64,000 nucleotides of DNA from Actinomycetota bacterium (lineage in GTDB: Bacteria; Actinomycetota; Acidimicrobiia; Acidimicrobiales; Microtrichaceae): contig JADJBW010000007.1 of assembly GCA_016703525.1 (NCBI GenBank), positions 62,001 to 126,000 on the forward strand, in the 5' to 3' direction. The notes under the pieces are model-generated. The model worked only from the letters and a program-made list of their open reading frames with translations, made no database searches and was not told the origin of the DNA. Shown piece after piece: positions 50,108 to 57,683 of this stretch; within the stretch, counting starts at the first letter, position 1; every line of letters starts with the position of its first letter. Made by a program: the position numbers and the translations under genes.

Positions 50108-51329
50108 CGCACAGCCGGTCGGAGCGCCGCAGCACGGCAGAACACGGTTCGCTCAGCGACATCGGGGAAAGGTTGGGGAGCCCGTCGACGATCGCATCGA
50201 GCGCCGCCGCGAGCTGCCGGCGGGCGAGGTGCGCTCCGGGGCAGTACTTCTGGCCGAGGCCGAAGGTGAGCATCTCGCCGTGATCTCGCGTCGGATCGAA
50301 ACTGTCCGGGTCGGCGAACACGTCGGGATCGCGATTGGCGGATGCGATGCCGCACAGCACGATCGTTCCGGCAGCGATGTCGACCTGGGCCGCCGACCCG
50401 CCGTGTGACCCGGGAACGACGAGGCGACCATCCTCATCGGCCAGCCGGGGGAGCGTCGCGACCGCCGGGTCCATCCGCAGCGACTCGGCGACCATGCCGG
50501 CACGAAGGTCGGGGCGGGCGCGTGCCAGATCGAGCAGCGCCGGGTCGCTGAGGACCCGGTGGAGCAGCGTACTCAGGGCGTCCGAGGTGGTGGTCGCTCC
50601 GACGGCGTAGAGCAGGCGGACGTGGGCGGCGAGCTCGTCGTCGGTGAGACGGCGGCCGTCGACCTCGCGCCGCACCAGGTCGTCGATCACACCGTTGTCG
50701 TCGCCCTCGCCCTTGCCCTCGCCCTCGGCGATCCTCGCTCGTTGCAGGTGGGGCGCGAGGAACTCCGTGACGGCCGCAGCGGCACGCCGAGCGCCGGCCG
50801 GGTCGGTGGGCGCGCTCAGCATTGCGAGCGCCCAAGCCCGCTGCCGAGCCTCCGACGTGCGGGGGAGTCCGAGCTTGCGGCCGATCGCCGAGAACGGCAG
50901 GACCTGTGCGAACTCCGCTGCCAGGTCGGCCTCGCGGCGGCCCGCGCTCCTCAGCGTGCCGAGCACGTCGGCAACGAGCGGCGCCAGACCTGTCTCGACG
51001 AACGCTCGGACCGAGCGCGACCGGAACGCCGGCGTCACGAGCCGCCGCACGAGGTCGTGCTCCGCGCCGTCGAGATCGATGAACGTCGAGCCGATGTGGG
51101 GTCGCGTGGCCGAGCGGTAGATCACCCCGCCGGGGAACTGCGCGTGGTCGGTGAGGTAGGCGCGGACCGCCGCATGCGAGGTCAGCAACAGCGCCGGCGC
51201 CCCGAGGAACGTGGTCCACACCGCCGGCCCACGGCGGCGGGCCGCGGCGAACGAGCGGTGCAGCGCGTCGCCGGGGAAGGGGTCGAGCGCGAGGTCGCCG
51301 GCGATCGGTGATCGTTGCGCGGTGTCGAT
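50091..51329 (-). CDS. Cytochrome P450
   Basis: A P450 of about 412 residues. The heme loop FGLGQKYCPGAHLARRQL fits F-x-x-G-x-x-x-C-x-G, with the Cys thiolate ligand; MVAESLRMDP has the E-x-x-R pair; LLYAVGATTTSDALS is the I-helix oxygen-activating segment (G-A-T-T-T); and HLDGAEHD-like IDLDGAEHDLVRRLVTPAF is the C-helix W/H-x-x-x-R equivalent. The N-terminus is problematic: no ATG, GTG or TTG is in frame between the CDF stop and the conserved start, so translation may begin at an unusual codon (ATC at 51329) or the start region contains an error. A 9-3-9 palindrome lies just upstream. No ferredoxin or reductase gene is adjacent. Confidence 0.85.
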   Translation of the reverse strand: MDTAQRSPIAGDLALDPFPGDALHRSFAAARRRGPAVWTTFLGAPALLLTSHAAVRAYLTDHAQFPGGVIYRSATRPHIGSTFIDLDGAEHDLVRRLVTPAFRSRSVRAFVETGLAPLVADVLGTLRSAGRREADLAAEFAQVLPFSAIGRKLGLPRTSEARQRAWALAMLSAPTDPAGARRAAAAVTEFLAPHLQRARIAEGEGKGEGDDNGVIDDLVRREVDGRRLTDDELAAHVRLLYAVGATTTSDALSTLLHRVLSDPALLDLARARPDLRAGMVAESLRMDPAVATLPRLADEDGRLVVPGSHGGSAAQVDIAAGTIVLCGIASANRDPDVFADPDSFDPTRDHGEMLTFGLGQKYCPGAHLARRQLAAALDAIVDGLPNLSPMSLSEPCSAVLRRSDRLCVTWGG

Positions 51330-51330
51330 G

Positions 51331-51351
51331 GTCGCACCGTAGCGGTGCGAC
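51331..51351. promoter_or_regulatory. Perfect palindrome between CDF transporter and P450
   Basis: GTCGCACCG-TAG-CGGTGCGAC (9-3-9) lies between the CDF stop at 51356 and the P450 coding start. It could be a TetR-type operator for the P450 or a hairpin in the joint transcript. Confidence 0.55.
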
Positions 51352-51355
51352 CGTG

Positions 51356-52284
51356 TCAGGTGCGGTCCGCGTGTGCCAGATGGTCGGGCTCGTCGCAGGG
51401 GTGGCACTCGGTCTCGAGCGTCGTGTGCCGAATCCCGAACCGCTCGGCGAGGAGCGCCCGACACCGCTCCGTTACCGTCTGCGCGCCGTGGAGATCGGTG
51501 TCGTCCGCTAGGGCGAGATGTGCGGTCAGGGCGATCTGGCCGGAGCCGATCGTCCAGATGTGGAGATGATGGGCGTGCTCCACGCCGTCGACGGCGGCAA
51601 GCTCCGCACGGACGGCGTCGGGGTCGATGGACGACGGCGCTGTCTCGAGCAACACCTCGGTGGCGTCCCGGAGCACTCCCCACACGCCCACGAGTACGAG
51701 CATCGAGATGACGATCGACGCGACCGGATCGGCCCATCGGGCCTCCGCGATCCAGATCGCCGCGGCGGCGACCACAACCGCGAGCGAGCCGAGCGCGTCC
51801 GACGCGAGATGCCAGAACGCCGCCCGGAGGTTCAGCGAGGTCTCCCGATGGAACAGGGCGGCGCTGATGCCGTTGATCAGCATGCCGAGGAGTCCGATGA
51901 CGGCGGTCGGGCCGGGCCGCAGATCGGTTGGGGCTGTGAACCGGTGGATTGCCTCGACGATCACGAGCACCGTCAACGCGCCCAGAACCGCCGAGTTCGC
52001 GAGCGCCGCGACGATCTCGGCCCGTGCAAACCCGTAGCTGCGTCGCGGGTCGGGCGCTCGGCGCGCCAAGCGGAGTGCCGCGAGTGCGAGCACGAGGGCC
52101 ACGACATCGCTGGCGTTGTGGATCGAGTCGGCGAGCAACGACAGCGACCCGGCGGTGATGCCGACCACGATCTGGGCCACCAGCAGCGCGCCGTTTGCTC
52201 CGATTGCAATCGCCAGGCGCCGGTCGGCCGCGTGCGGGTGGCGTGCGGGTGGTCGCGGTCGTGGTGGTGGTGGCCTCCGGGCAC
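51356..52284 (-). CDS. Cation diffusion facilitator (CDF) transporter, frame broken by an 11-bp duplication
   Basis: A zinc/divalent cation exporter. The His-rich N-terminus (PGGHHHHDRDHPH) is followed, after the break, by RRLAIAIGANGALLVAQIVVGITAGSLSLLADSIHNASD, with the helix II site residues D-x-x-x-N/D; helix V carries HLASDALGS (H-x-x-x-D). A cytoplasmic domain has HHLHIW and a Cys/His C-terminus (ECHPCDEPDH). The frames differ because CGTGCGGGTGG is repeated in tandem at 52231-52252; removing one copy gives DRDHPHAADRRLAIAIG in one frame, for a protein of about 305 residues. The start is probably the GTG at 52284. It is co-directional with the P450. Confidence 0.87.
52231..52252. repeat. 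Exact 11-bp tandem duplication inside the CDF gene
   Basis: CGTGCGGGTGG occurs at 52231-52241 and 52242-52252 without a gap. Eleven bases break the reading frame; one unit restores it. This is the second such short duplication in the window (see 16987-17006). Confidence 0.85.
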
Positions 52285-52289
52285 GGCGT

Positions 52290-52401
52290 CAGCGTAGAGG
52301 CGCGCGCCGATTCGGCAGCGGCTGTCGGAGCGGGGCTCGCGAAAGTACAGTACCTACGTAATATTGACCTAAGACATCGGGAATGAGTACGGTCCTCGGC
52401 C
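52290..52401 (+). promoter_or_regulatory. AT-rich promoter region of the sulfate transport operon
   Basis: The stretch 52340-52380 (TACCTACGTAATATTGACC and neighbours) is one of the few AT-rich segments in the window and lies 20-60 bases before the ATG at 52402. It contains GTAC-AG-TAC and TACGTA palindromes and probably holds both the promoter and a binding site for a sulfur regulator; the protein is unknown. Confidence 0.5.
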
Positions 52402-53451
52402 ATGAAGCGCCCAACCACGCATCTCCTCCGTTCTGCGACAGCCGCATTGCTCGCCACGGCAGCGATGGCCGCATGCGGGCCGAGTGATGCGCCCGACGCC
52501 GGACCGACGGGTTCATCGACCATCTCGCTCGTCGGGTTCGCGGTGCCCAAGGCCGCCAACGACGCGCTCGTGCAGGCATGGGGGAACACCGCCGCGGGGA
52601 CCGGAGTGGAGTTCGAGTCGTCGTACGGCGCCTCGGGCGACCAGAGCCGAGCGGTCGAGGCCGGCAAGAAGGCCGACTACGTGCACTTCTCGCTCGAAGG
52701 CGATGTGACGCGGCTCGTGAAAGCCGGCCTGGTGGCCGAGGATTGGAACGCCGGTCCGACCAAGGGCATCGTCTCCGATTCGGTCGTCGTGCTCGTCGTG
52801 CGCAAGGGCAACCCCAAGAACATCCATGGCTGGGACGACATCGTGCGCGACGGCGTGGGCATCGTCACGCCCAATCCGGGATCGTCGGGGTCCGCTCGGT
52901 GGAACATCCTCGCCGGGTGGGCCCACGCGACGAGCGGCGGTGGCGGCGACGAGGCGGGCACGGCATTCCTCACCAAGTTCTTCGCCAATGCCGTCACGCT
53001 GGCCGGGTCGGGCCGCGAAGCGACCACCGCGTTCCAGGGCGGTACCGGTGACGTGCTGATCTCGTACGAGAACGAAGCGATCTTCGCCCGGCAGTCCGGG
53101 GAAGACTTCGAGTACATCGTTCCCGACACGACGCTGCTGATCGAGAATCCGGCGGCCGTGCTCAACGACGCCAACCCGAAGGCCTCGGCCTTCCTCGATT
53201 TCGCGCGTTCCGAGCGCGGCCAGGCGATCTTCGCGTCCAAGGGATTTCGCCCCGTGGTGACGATCGACGTGCCCGAGGTCGACGGAGCGAACGACCCCGA
53301 GCACCCGTTCCCGACCCCGAAGCACCTCGTTACCATCGACGACCTCGGCGGCTGGAGCGAGATCAACAAGAAGTTCTTCGCAACCCAAGACAAGGACGGC
53401 AGCGACGGACTCGTGACCGTGATCCAGAACGAGTCCGGCAAGGGCAACTGA
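52402..53451 (+). CDS. Sulfate-binding lipoprotein of an ABC transporter
   Basis: A 349-residue solute-binding protein of the sulfate/thiosulfate family (Sbp/SubI/CysP). It has a signal peptide with lipobox MAAC, then ISLVGFAVPKAANDALVQAWGNTAAG, FESSYGASGDQSRAVEAGKKADYVHFSL, VLVVRKGNPKNIHGWDDIVRDGVGIVTPNPGSSGSARWN and GTGDVLISYENEAI, all family landmarks of the anion site. It delivers sulfate to the CysT/CysW channel. Its stop overlaps cysT as TGATG. The four genes sbp-cysT-cysW-cysA overlap at every junction. Confidence 0.92.
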   Translation: MKRPTTHLLRSATAALLATAAMAACGPSDAPDAGPTGSSTISLVGFAVPKAANDALVQAWGNTAAGTGVEFESSYGASGDQSRAVEAGKKADYVHFSLEGDVTRLVKAGLVAEDWNAGPTKGIVSDSVVVLVVRKGNPKNIHGWDDIVRDGVGIVTPNPGSSGSARWNILAGWAHATSGGGGDEAGTAFLTKFFANAVTLAGSGREATTAFQGGTGDVLISYENEAIFARQSGEDFEYIVPDTTLLIENPAAVLNDANPKASAFLDFARSERGQAIFASKGFRPVVTIDVPEVDGANDPEHPFPTPKHLVTIDDLGGWSEINKKFFATQDKDGSDGLVTVIQNESGKGN

Positions 53452-54266
53452 TGGCCGGTGCAATCACCGCCGAGCCTCGATCCCGCCTCGCCGCGGGCTC
53501 GGGGCTTGGCCTCGGCCTCGCCACCACGTGGCTCAGCCTGCTGGTCCTGGTGCCGCTCGCGGCGGTCGTGGTGAAGGCGACCGGGCACGGGTGGGACGGC
53601 TACTGGAAGGCGCTGTCGAATCCGTCGACCGCCGCGGCCCTGCGACTCACCGTGACGCAGGCCGTGCTCGTGACCGTGGTGAACGTGGTGTTGGGGACAG
53701 TCGTCGCCTGGGTATTGGTGCGCGACGACTTCCCGGGCAAGGCGCTGCTCGACCTGGTGATCGACGTGCCGTTCGCGCTTCCGACCATCGTCGCGGGCCT
53801 CGTGTTGCTGTCGCTCTACGGGCCGAAGAGCCCCGTCGGGCTGCATTTCACGAACTCGCGGGTCGGCATCTTCGTCGCGTTGCTGTTCGTGACCGTGCCG
53901 TTCGTGGTGCGCGCCGTTCAGCCGGTCCTGCTCGAACTCGACCGCGACGTGGAGGAAGCGGCCGCGTCGCTCGGGGCGTCGCCCTTCACGGCTTTTCGGC
54001 GGGTGGTGTTCCCCAACCTCGTGCCGGCGCTCGCGGCGGGCACGGCCCTCGCCTTCGCCCGGGCCGTGAGCGAGTACGGGTCGCTGGTGCTCGTGTCGGG
54101 CAACCGGCCCTTCGCCACCGAGGTCGCCGCGGTGCGCGTCCTGAGCCTCAACGAGAACGACAACCCGGCCGGAGCCGCAGCGGTTGCGACCGTGCTGCTC
54201 GCCGTGGCGATCGTCACGCTGGTGGGCATCGACCTCCTCCGGCGGTGGGCGGTGCGTCGTGGCTGA
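53451..54266 (+). CDS. cysT: Sulfate ABC transporter permease CysT
   Basis: A 271-residue inner-membrane permease with six helices. The EAA loop reads EEAAASLGASPFTAFRRVVFPNLVPALAAG, which docks to the ATPase, and DVPFALPTIVAGLVLLSLYG is typical of CysT (CysU). It pairs with CysW to form the sulfate channel. ATG overlaps the binding-protein stop by one base; the stop lies within the start of cysW (8-base overlap). Confidence 0.92.
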   Translation: MAGAITAEPRSRLAAGSGLGLGLATTWLSLLVLVPLAAVVVKATGHGWDGYWKALSNPSTAAALRLTVTQAVLVTVVNVVLGTVVAWVLVRDDFPGKALLDLVIDVPFALPTIVAGLVLLSLYGPKSPVGLHFTNSRVGIFVALLFVTVPFVVRAVQPVLLELDRDVEEAAASLGASPFTAFRRVVFPNLVPALAAGTALAFARAVSEYGSLVLVSGNRPFATEVAAVRVLSLNENDNPAGAAAVATVLLAVAIVTLVGIDLLRRWAVRRG

Positions 54267-55104
54267 ATCCGTCGCCGTCGCACGTCGGTCCGGACGATCG
54301 AAGGGCCGGGTCACCTACCTGTTGCGGTTCGTCGCCGTCGCCTACATCGGCGTGCTCGTGGCCGTGCCGCTCGGCGTCGTGGCCCGCAAGGCATTCGCCG
54401 AGGGGGCGAGCCGGATGTGGGCGTCGCTGACCGAACCGAACATGGTGCACGCGTTCGAGGTGACCGCATACGCGGCCGGGTATTCCGTGGTGATCAACAC
54501 CGCGTTCGGCGTGGTGGTGTCGCTGCTGCTCGTGCGGTACCGGTTTCGGGGTCGGCGCCTCCTGAGCCTGCTGGTCGACCTCCCGCTCTCGGTATCGCCG
54601 ATCGTGGCCGGGCTCGCGCTGGTCTTCGTCTACGGGCGCAACGGCTGGTTCGGGCCGGCGTTGGAGGCGGGCGGCATTCAGGTGATCTTCGCCTTTCCCG
54701 GGATCGTGCTCGCCACGGTGTTCGTGTCGCTCCCGCTCGTCGTGCGCGAGATCGTGCCGGTGCTCGAAGAGGTAGGCACCGACCAGGAGCAGGCGGCGTA
54801 CATCCTCGGGGCGAACGGTTGGCAGACGTTCCGTCGGATCACGCTGCCGTCGATCAAGTGGGCGGTGCTGTACGGCGTGGTGCTCGCGCTCGCCCGGAGC
54901 CTCGGCGAGTTCGGCGCCGTCAAGGTGGTCACGGCCGGCGGCGTGGCGGGAAGCACGCAGACGGTCACGTCGCTGGTGGAGCAGCGGTACGGCGAGTTCG
55001 ACGAGCTGAGCGCGTATTCGGCGTCGCTCGTGCTCGCAGCGGCGAGCATCGCGTGCCTCGTCGTCATCTTCTTGATCCGGCCCCGGAAGGACCGAACCCC
55101 GTGA
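54259..55104 (+). CDS. cysW: Sulfate ABC transporter permease CysW
   Basis: A 281-residue permease, the partner of CysT. It has DLPLSVSPIVAGLALVFVYGRNGWFG and an EAA loop EQAAYILGANGWQTFRRITLPSIKWAVLYG, then ARSLGEFGAVKVVTAGG and LVEQRYGEFDELSAYSASLVLA, which are diagnostic for CysW. The start is the GTG at 54259, overlapping cysT by eight bases; the stop overlaps cysA as GTGA. Confidence 0.92.
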   Translation: MAESVAVARRSGRSKGRVTYLLRFVAVAYIGVLVAVPLGVVARKAFAEGASRMWASLTEPNMVHAFEVTAYAAGYSVVINTAFGVVVSLLLVRYRFRGRRLLSLLVDLPLSVSPIVAGLALVFVYGRNGWFGPALEAGGIQVIFAFPGIVLATVFVSLPLVVREIVPVLEEVGTDQEQAAYILGANGWQTFRRITLPSIKWAVLYGVVLALARSLGEFGAVKVVTAGGVAGSTQTVTSLVEQRYGEFDELSAYSASLVLAAASIACLVVIFLIRPRKDRTP

Positions 55105-56085
55105 GCATCACGATCCGCAACGTCAACAAACGCTTCGGCGATTTCGTGGCGCTCGACGACGTGAACATCGAGATTCGCAGTGGGAACCTCACGGCGCTGC
55201 TCGGGCCGTCGGGCGGCGGCAAGACAACCCTGCTGCGCATCATCGCCGGGCTCGACCGGCCCGACTCGGGAGTCGTCGCGATCAACGGCTCCGACACCAC
55301 GTGGGCCCGCCCTCAGCACCGCAACGTCGGGTTCGTGTTCCAGCACTACGCGGCCTTCAAGCATCTCTCGGTGTTCCGCAACGTCGCGTTCGGGTTGGAG
55401 ATCCGCAAGGTGCCGAAGGCCGAGATCCGCCGGCGTGTCATGGAGCTGCTCGAGCTCGTGCATCTCGACCAGTTCGCCGACCGGTTGCCGTCGCAGCTCT
55501 CGGGCGGCCAGCGTCAGCGGATGGCCCTCGCCCGTGCGCTCGCCGTTGAACCGAGCGTCCTGCTGCTCGACGAGCCCTTCGGAGCGCTCGACGCCCAGGT
55601 GCGCAAGGAGCTGCGCGACTGGCTGCGGCGCCTGCACGACGAGGTGCACGTCACCACCGTCTTCGTCACCCACGACCAGGAGGAGGCGCTCGAGGTGTCG
55701 AACGAGATCGTCGTGATCAACCGGGGGCGCGTCGAACAGGTGGGCTCGCCCGACGACCTGTACGACCATCCGGCCAACGATTTCGTGATGGGCTTCCTCG
55801 GCCCGGCGACCCGGTTCGACGGTCGGCTCGTGCGCCCGCACGACGTGGAGGTGTTCGACTCGGCGACAGCGGGTTCGGTCGAGGCTCGGGTCGACCGCGT
55901 GCTGCGGGTCGGCTTCGACATTCGACTCGACGCTCGCCGGGCCGTCCCCGGCGGCTGACGACGAGGTGACGGTGGTGCAGCTCAACCGCCGCGAGGCCGC
56001 GCATCTCGATCTGTGCGAGGGAGCGAGCGTGTGGCTCCGCGCTCCTGGGTCTACGCCGGTGTCTATGCAGCGAACCGGGTCGTGA
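55101..56085 (+). CDS. cysA: Sulfate ABC transporter ATPase CysA, C-terminal frame shift near 55945
   Basis: The ATPase that powers sulfate import. Walker A GPSGGGKTT, Q-loop VFQHYAAFKHL, signature LSGGQRQRMALARAL, Walker B LLLDEPFGALD and the H-loop VTHDQ are intact. After RVDRVLRVGFDIRLDARR the frame stops at 55958, but the next frame continues SPAADDEVTVVQLNRREAAHL and LCEGASVWLRA, the end of the TOBE-like domain, to a stop at 56085. One extra base (or two missing) near 55940-55955 explains this. The disrupted form (285 residues) keeps the ATPase core. The restored end overlaps the convergent oxygenase gene by 23 bases. Confidence 0.9.
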
Positions 56086-57592
56086 CCACTCGGCCGTCGC
56101 GTTCGGCCGCCGACGGTGCGAGGTCGGCGACCACGAAGGCGCGCTGAAGCCACCGGTCGGTCCCGTCGAAGCGCGCCGGGAACGCTCGGCGTCCGTGGAC
56201 GGCTCGGGCGTTGTCGACCACGAGCAGGTCGCCGGCCTCGAGCGTGACCGCCACGTGGCGCTCGCGCACCACACGGCGGAGGGCCTCGAGCGCGGCCGCA
56301 GCGTCACCGTCGACGCCCTCCATCAGGTCGGCGTCGAAGGTGAACGTCGGGTGAGCGGGGTCGCCGCTGAGCACCGGCACGGGCGCGCTCACCCGCTCGG
56401 GGCGGCGCCCCACGAACGACTCGTCGGCACGCGTGCGGAACCGCGGCTGGCGGAGCGCGGCGACCACGCCCAGGGGCAACTCGGCGATCACCTCGTCGAT
56501 CGAGCACAGCGTGGTGGCCGCGGCCGGGTCGCCGCGCAGGCAGAGGAGTACGAGGAATCGCGGTCGGTGGCGGTGGAAGGCGGTCTCGGTGTGGAACTCG
56601 AGATCGACGCTCGACGATGTGGAGGTCTGCCGGTCGCTGTCGGCGCGCACGGGGACGAGGTTCTGCACGATGTCGCCGCCGTGCTCGGGCAGATAGCCCA
56701 CCGGTTGGCCGAGGCGTCGGGCGACGGTCAACAGGACGAACTCGCTGACCCGGTCCTTGGCGCACGGCCCGGTCGGGCTCGCGGGCGTCGGCCCGATGTC
56801 GCCCACGGGCAGCCCACGGACCAGCAGCGCACCGGGTCCCGCCGGGTCGTCGACAGCGTCGACCAGTGCGTCGTGTACGTCGGCGTCGAGCAGCCGCGCC
56901 GCATGGCTCGCGGCGCGCACGAAGGCGGGGCTGCCGGGTGTCATCGCTGCCGGGGCGGCGTCGCTGAGCGCCGGGGCCGGCCGGGCGGAGACGGCGGGGA
57001 TCGGGGAGTGGGCGTGGCCCCCACCGGGCCGCGCGAGCCGAATCGCATCGGCGGTCCGCTCAGGGTCGGGGGAGCCGAGCGCAGCGGCCATGAGTCGTGG
57101 CGTCCCACCGGTGGCGATCCACCGGTCGGTCACCACCGATTGCGAGCCGATCACGGTCACGCGGCCCCTCGGCGTGGTGACATCGAGGCCGACGATTGCG
57201 GTGCCGAGCGTGACGAGCGCCCGCACGTGCGGCGGGAGCGGAGCATCGGTGGGGGCGAGTTCGACCCAGTCGTCGGCCTCGATCTCGATCGCGCCCTCGG
57301 CGTCGCGCTCGGTCGGGACCGCCCGGGCGACCAGGTGCGATGTGACGGTGAGTGGATCGTCGGGGTCGATCGCGGTGATCGGCGACCCGCCGTGGCGCAC
57401 GAGCACGAGCGCGAGTGCCGCGGGCGAGTCGAGCGGACCGGCACCGTCGAGCGGACCGGCACTGTCGAGCGGACCGGCACTGTCGAGCGGGCAGCCGGCG
57501 CCGAGCCAAGCGCGCGCCGAGGCCGCATCGATCGCGACCACGGGCACCGGACGGTCGAGCGTTGCCTGTGCGGTATCGAGACCGGTGTGCAT
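56063..57592 (-). CDS. TauD/clavaminate-synthase-like 2-oxoglutarate oxygenase with a long N-terminal extension
   Basis: A 509-residue protein. Residues about 230-505 form a clavaminate-synthase/TauD-like domain: VDLEFHTETAFHRHRPRFL gives the H-x-E iron ligands, DLLVVDNARAVHGRRAF the distal His, and RWLQRAFVV the 2-oxoglutarate Arg. The H-T-E form and overall pattern resemble asparagine/arginine beta-hydroxylases (AsnO/VioC type). Residues 1-200 have no family I know and include a short repeat (PLDSAG/PLDGAG units). GAGGAGG lies five bases before the ATG at 57592. It is divergent from a threonine-aldolase-like gene across an operator-like repeat; the two may degrade a beta-hydroxy amino acid. 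Confidence 0.78.
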   Translation of the reverse strand: MHTGLDTAQATLDRPVPVVAIDAASARAWLGAGCPLDSAGPLDSAGPLDGAGPLDSPAALALVLVRHGGSPITAIDPDDPLTVTSHLVARAVPTERDAEGAIEIEADDWVELAPTDAPLPPHVRALVTLGTAIVGLDVTTPRGRVTVIGSQSVVTDRWIATGGTPRLMAAALGSPDPERTADAIRLARPGGGHAHSPIPAVSARPAPALSDAAPAAMTPGSPAFVRAASHAARLLDADVHDALVDAVDDPAGPGALLVRGLPVGDIGPTPASPTGPCAKDRVSEFVLLTVARRLGQPVGYLPEHGGDIVQNLVPVRADSDRQTSTSSSVDLEFHTETAFHRHRPRFLVLLCLRGDPAAATTLCSIDEVIAELPLGVVAALRQPRFRTRADESFVGRRPERVSAPVPVLSGDPAHPTFTFDADLMEGVDGDAAAALEALRRVVRERHVAVTLEAGDLLVVDNARAVHGRRAFPARFDGTDRWLQRAFVVADLAPSAAERDGRVVTTRFAA

Positions 57593-57616
57593 GGTTCCTC
57601 CTCAGCGACGACGAAA

Positions 57617-57646
57617 TGAATGTTTCATGATACGTCATGTATGAAA
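57617..57646. promoter_or_regulatory. Operator-like inverted repeats in the oxygenase/aldolase divergent promoter
   Basis: TTTCAT (57623-57628) and ATGAAA (57641-57646) form an inverted repeat with a 12-base spacer, and ATGAA at about 57616-57620 pairs with the same TTTCAT at short range. The segment is AT-rich in a GC-rich window and lies between starts at 57592 and 57684, so it probably binds one regulator controlling both genes. Confidence 0.55.
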
Positions 57647-57683
57647 TGGGTACAACGGCCACGTCGACCGCTACATTTCGGCC

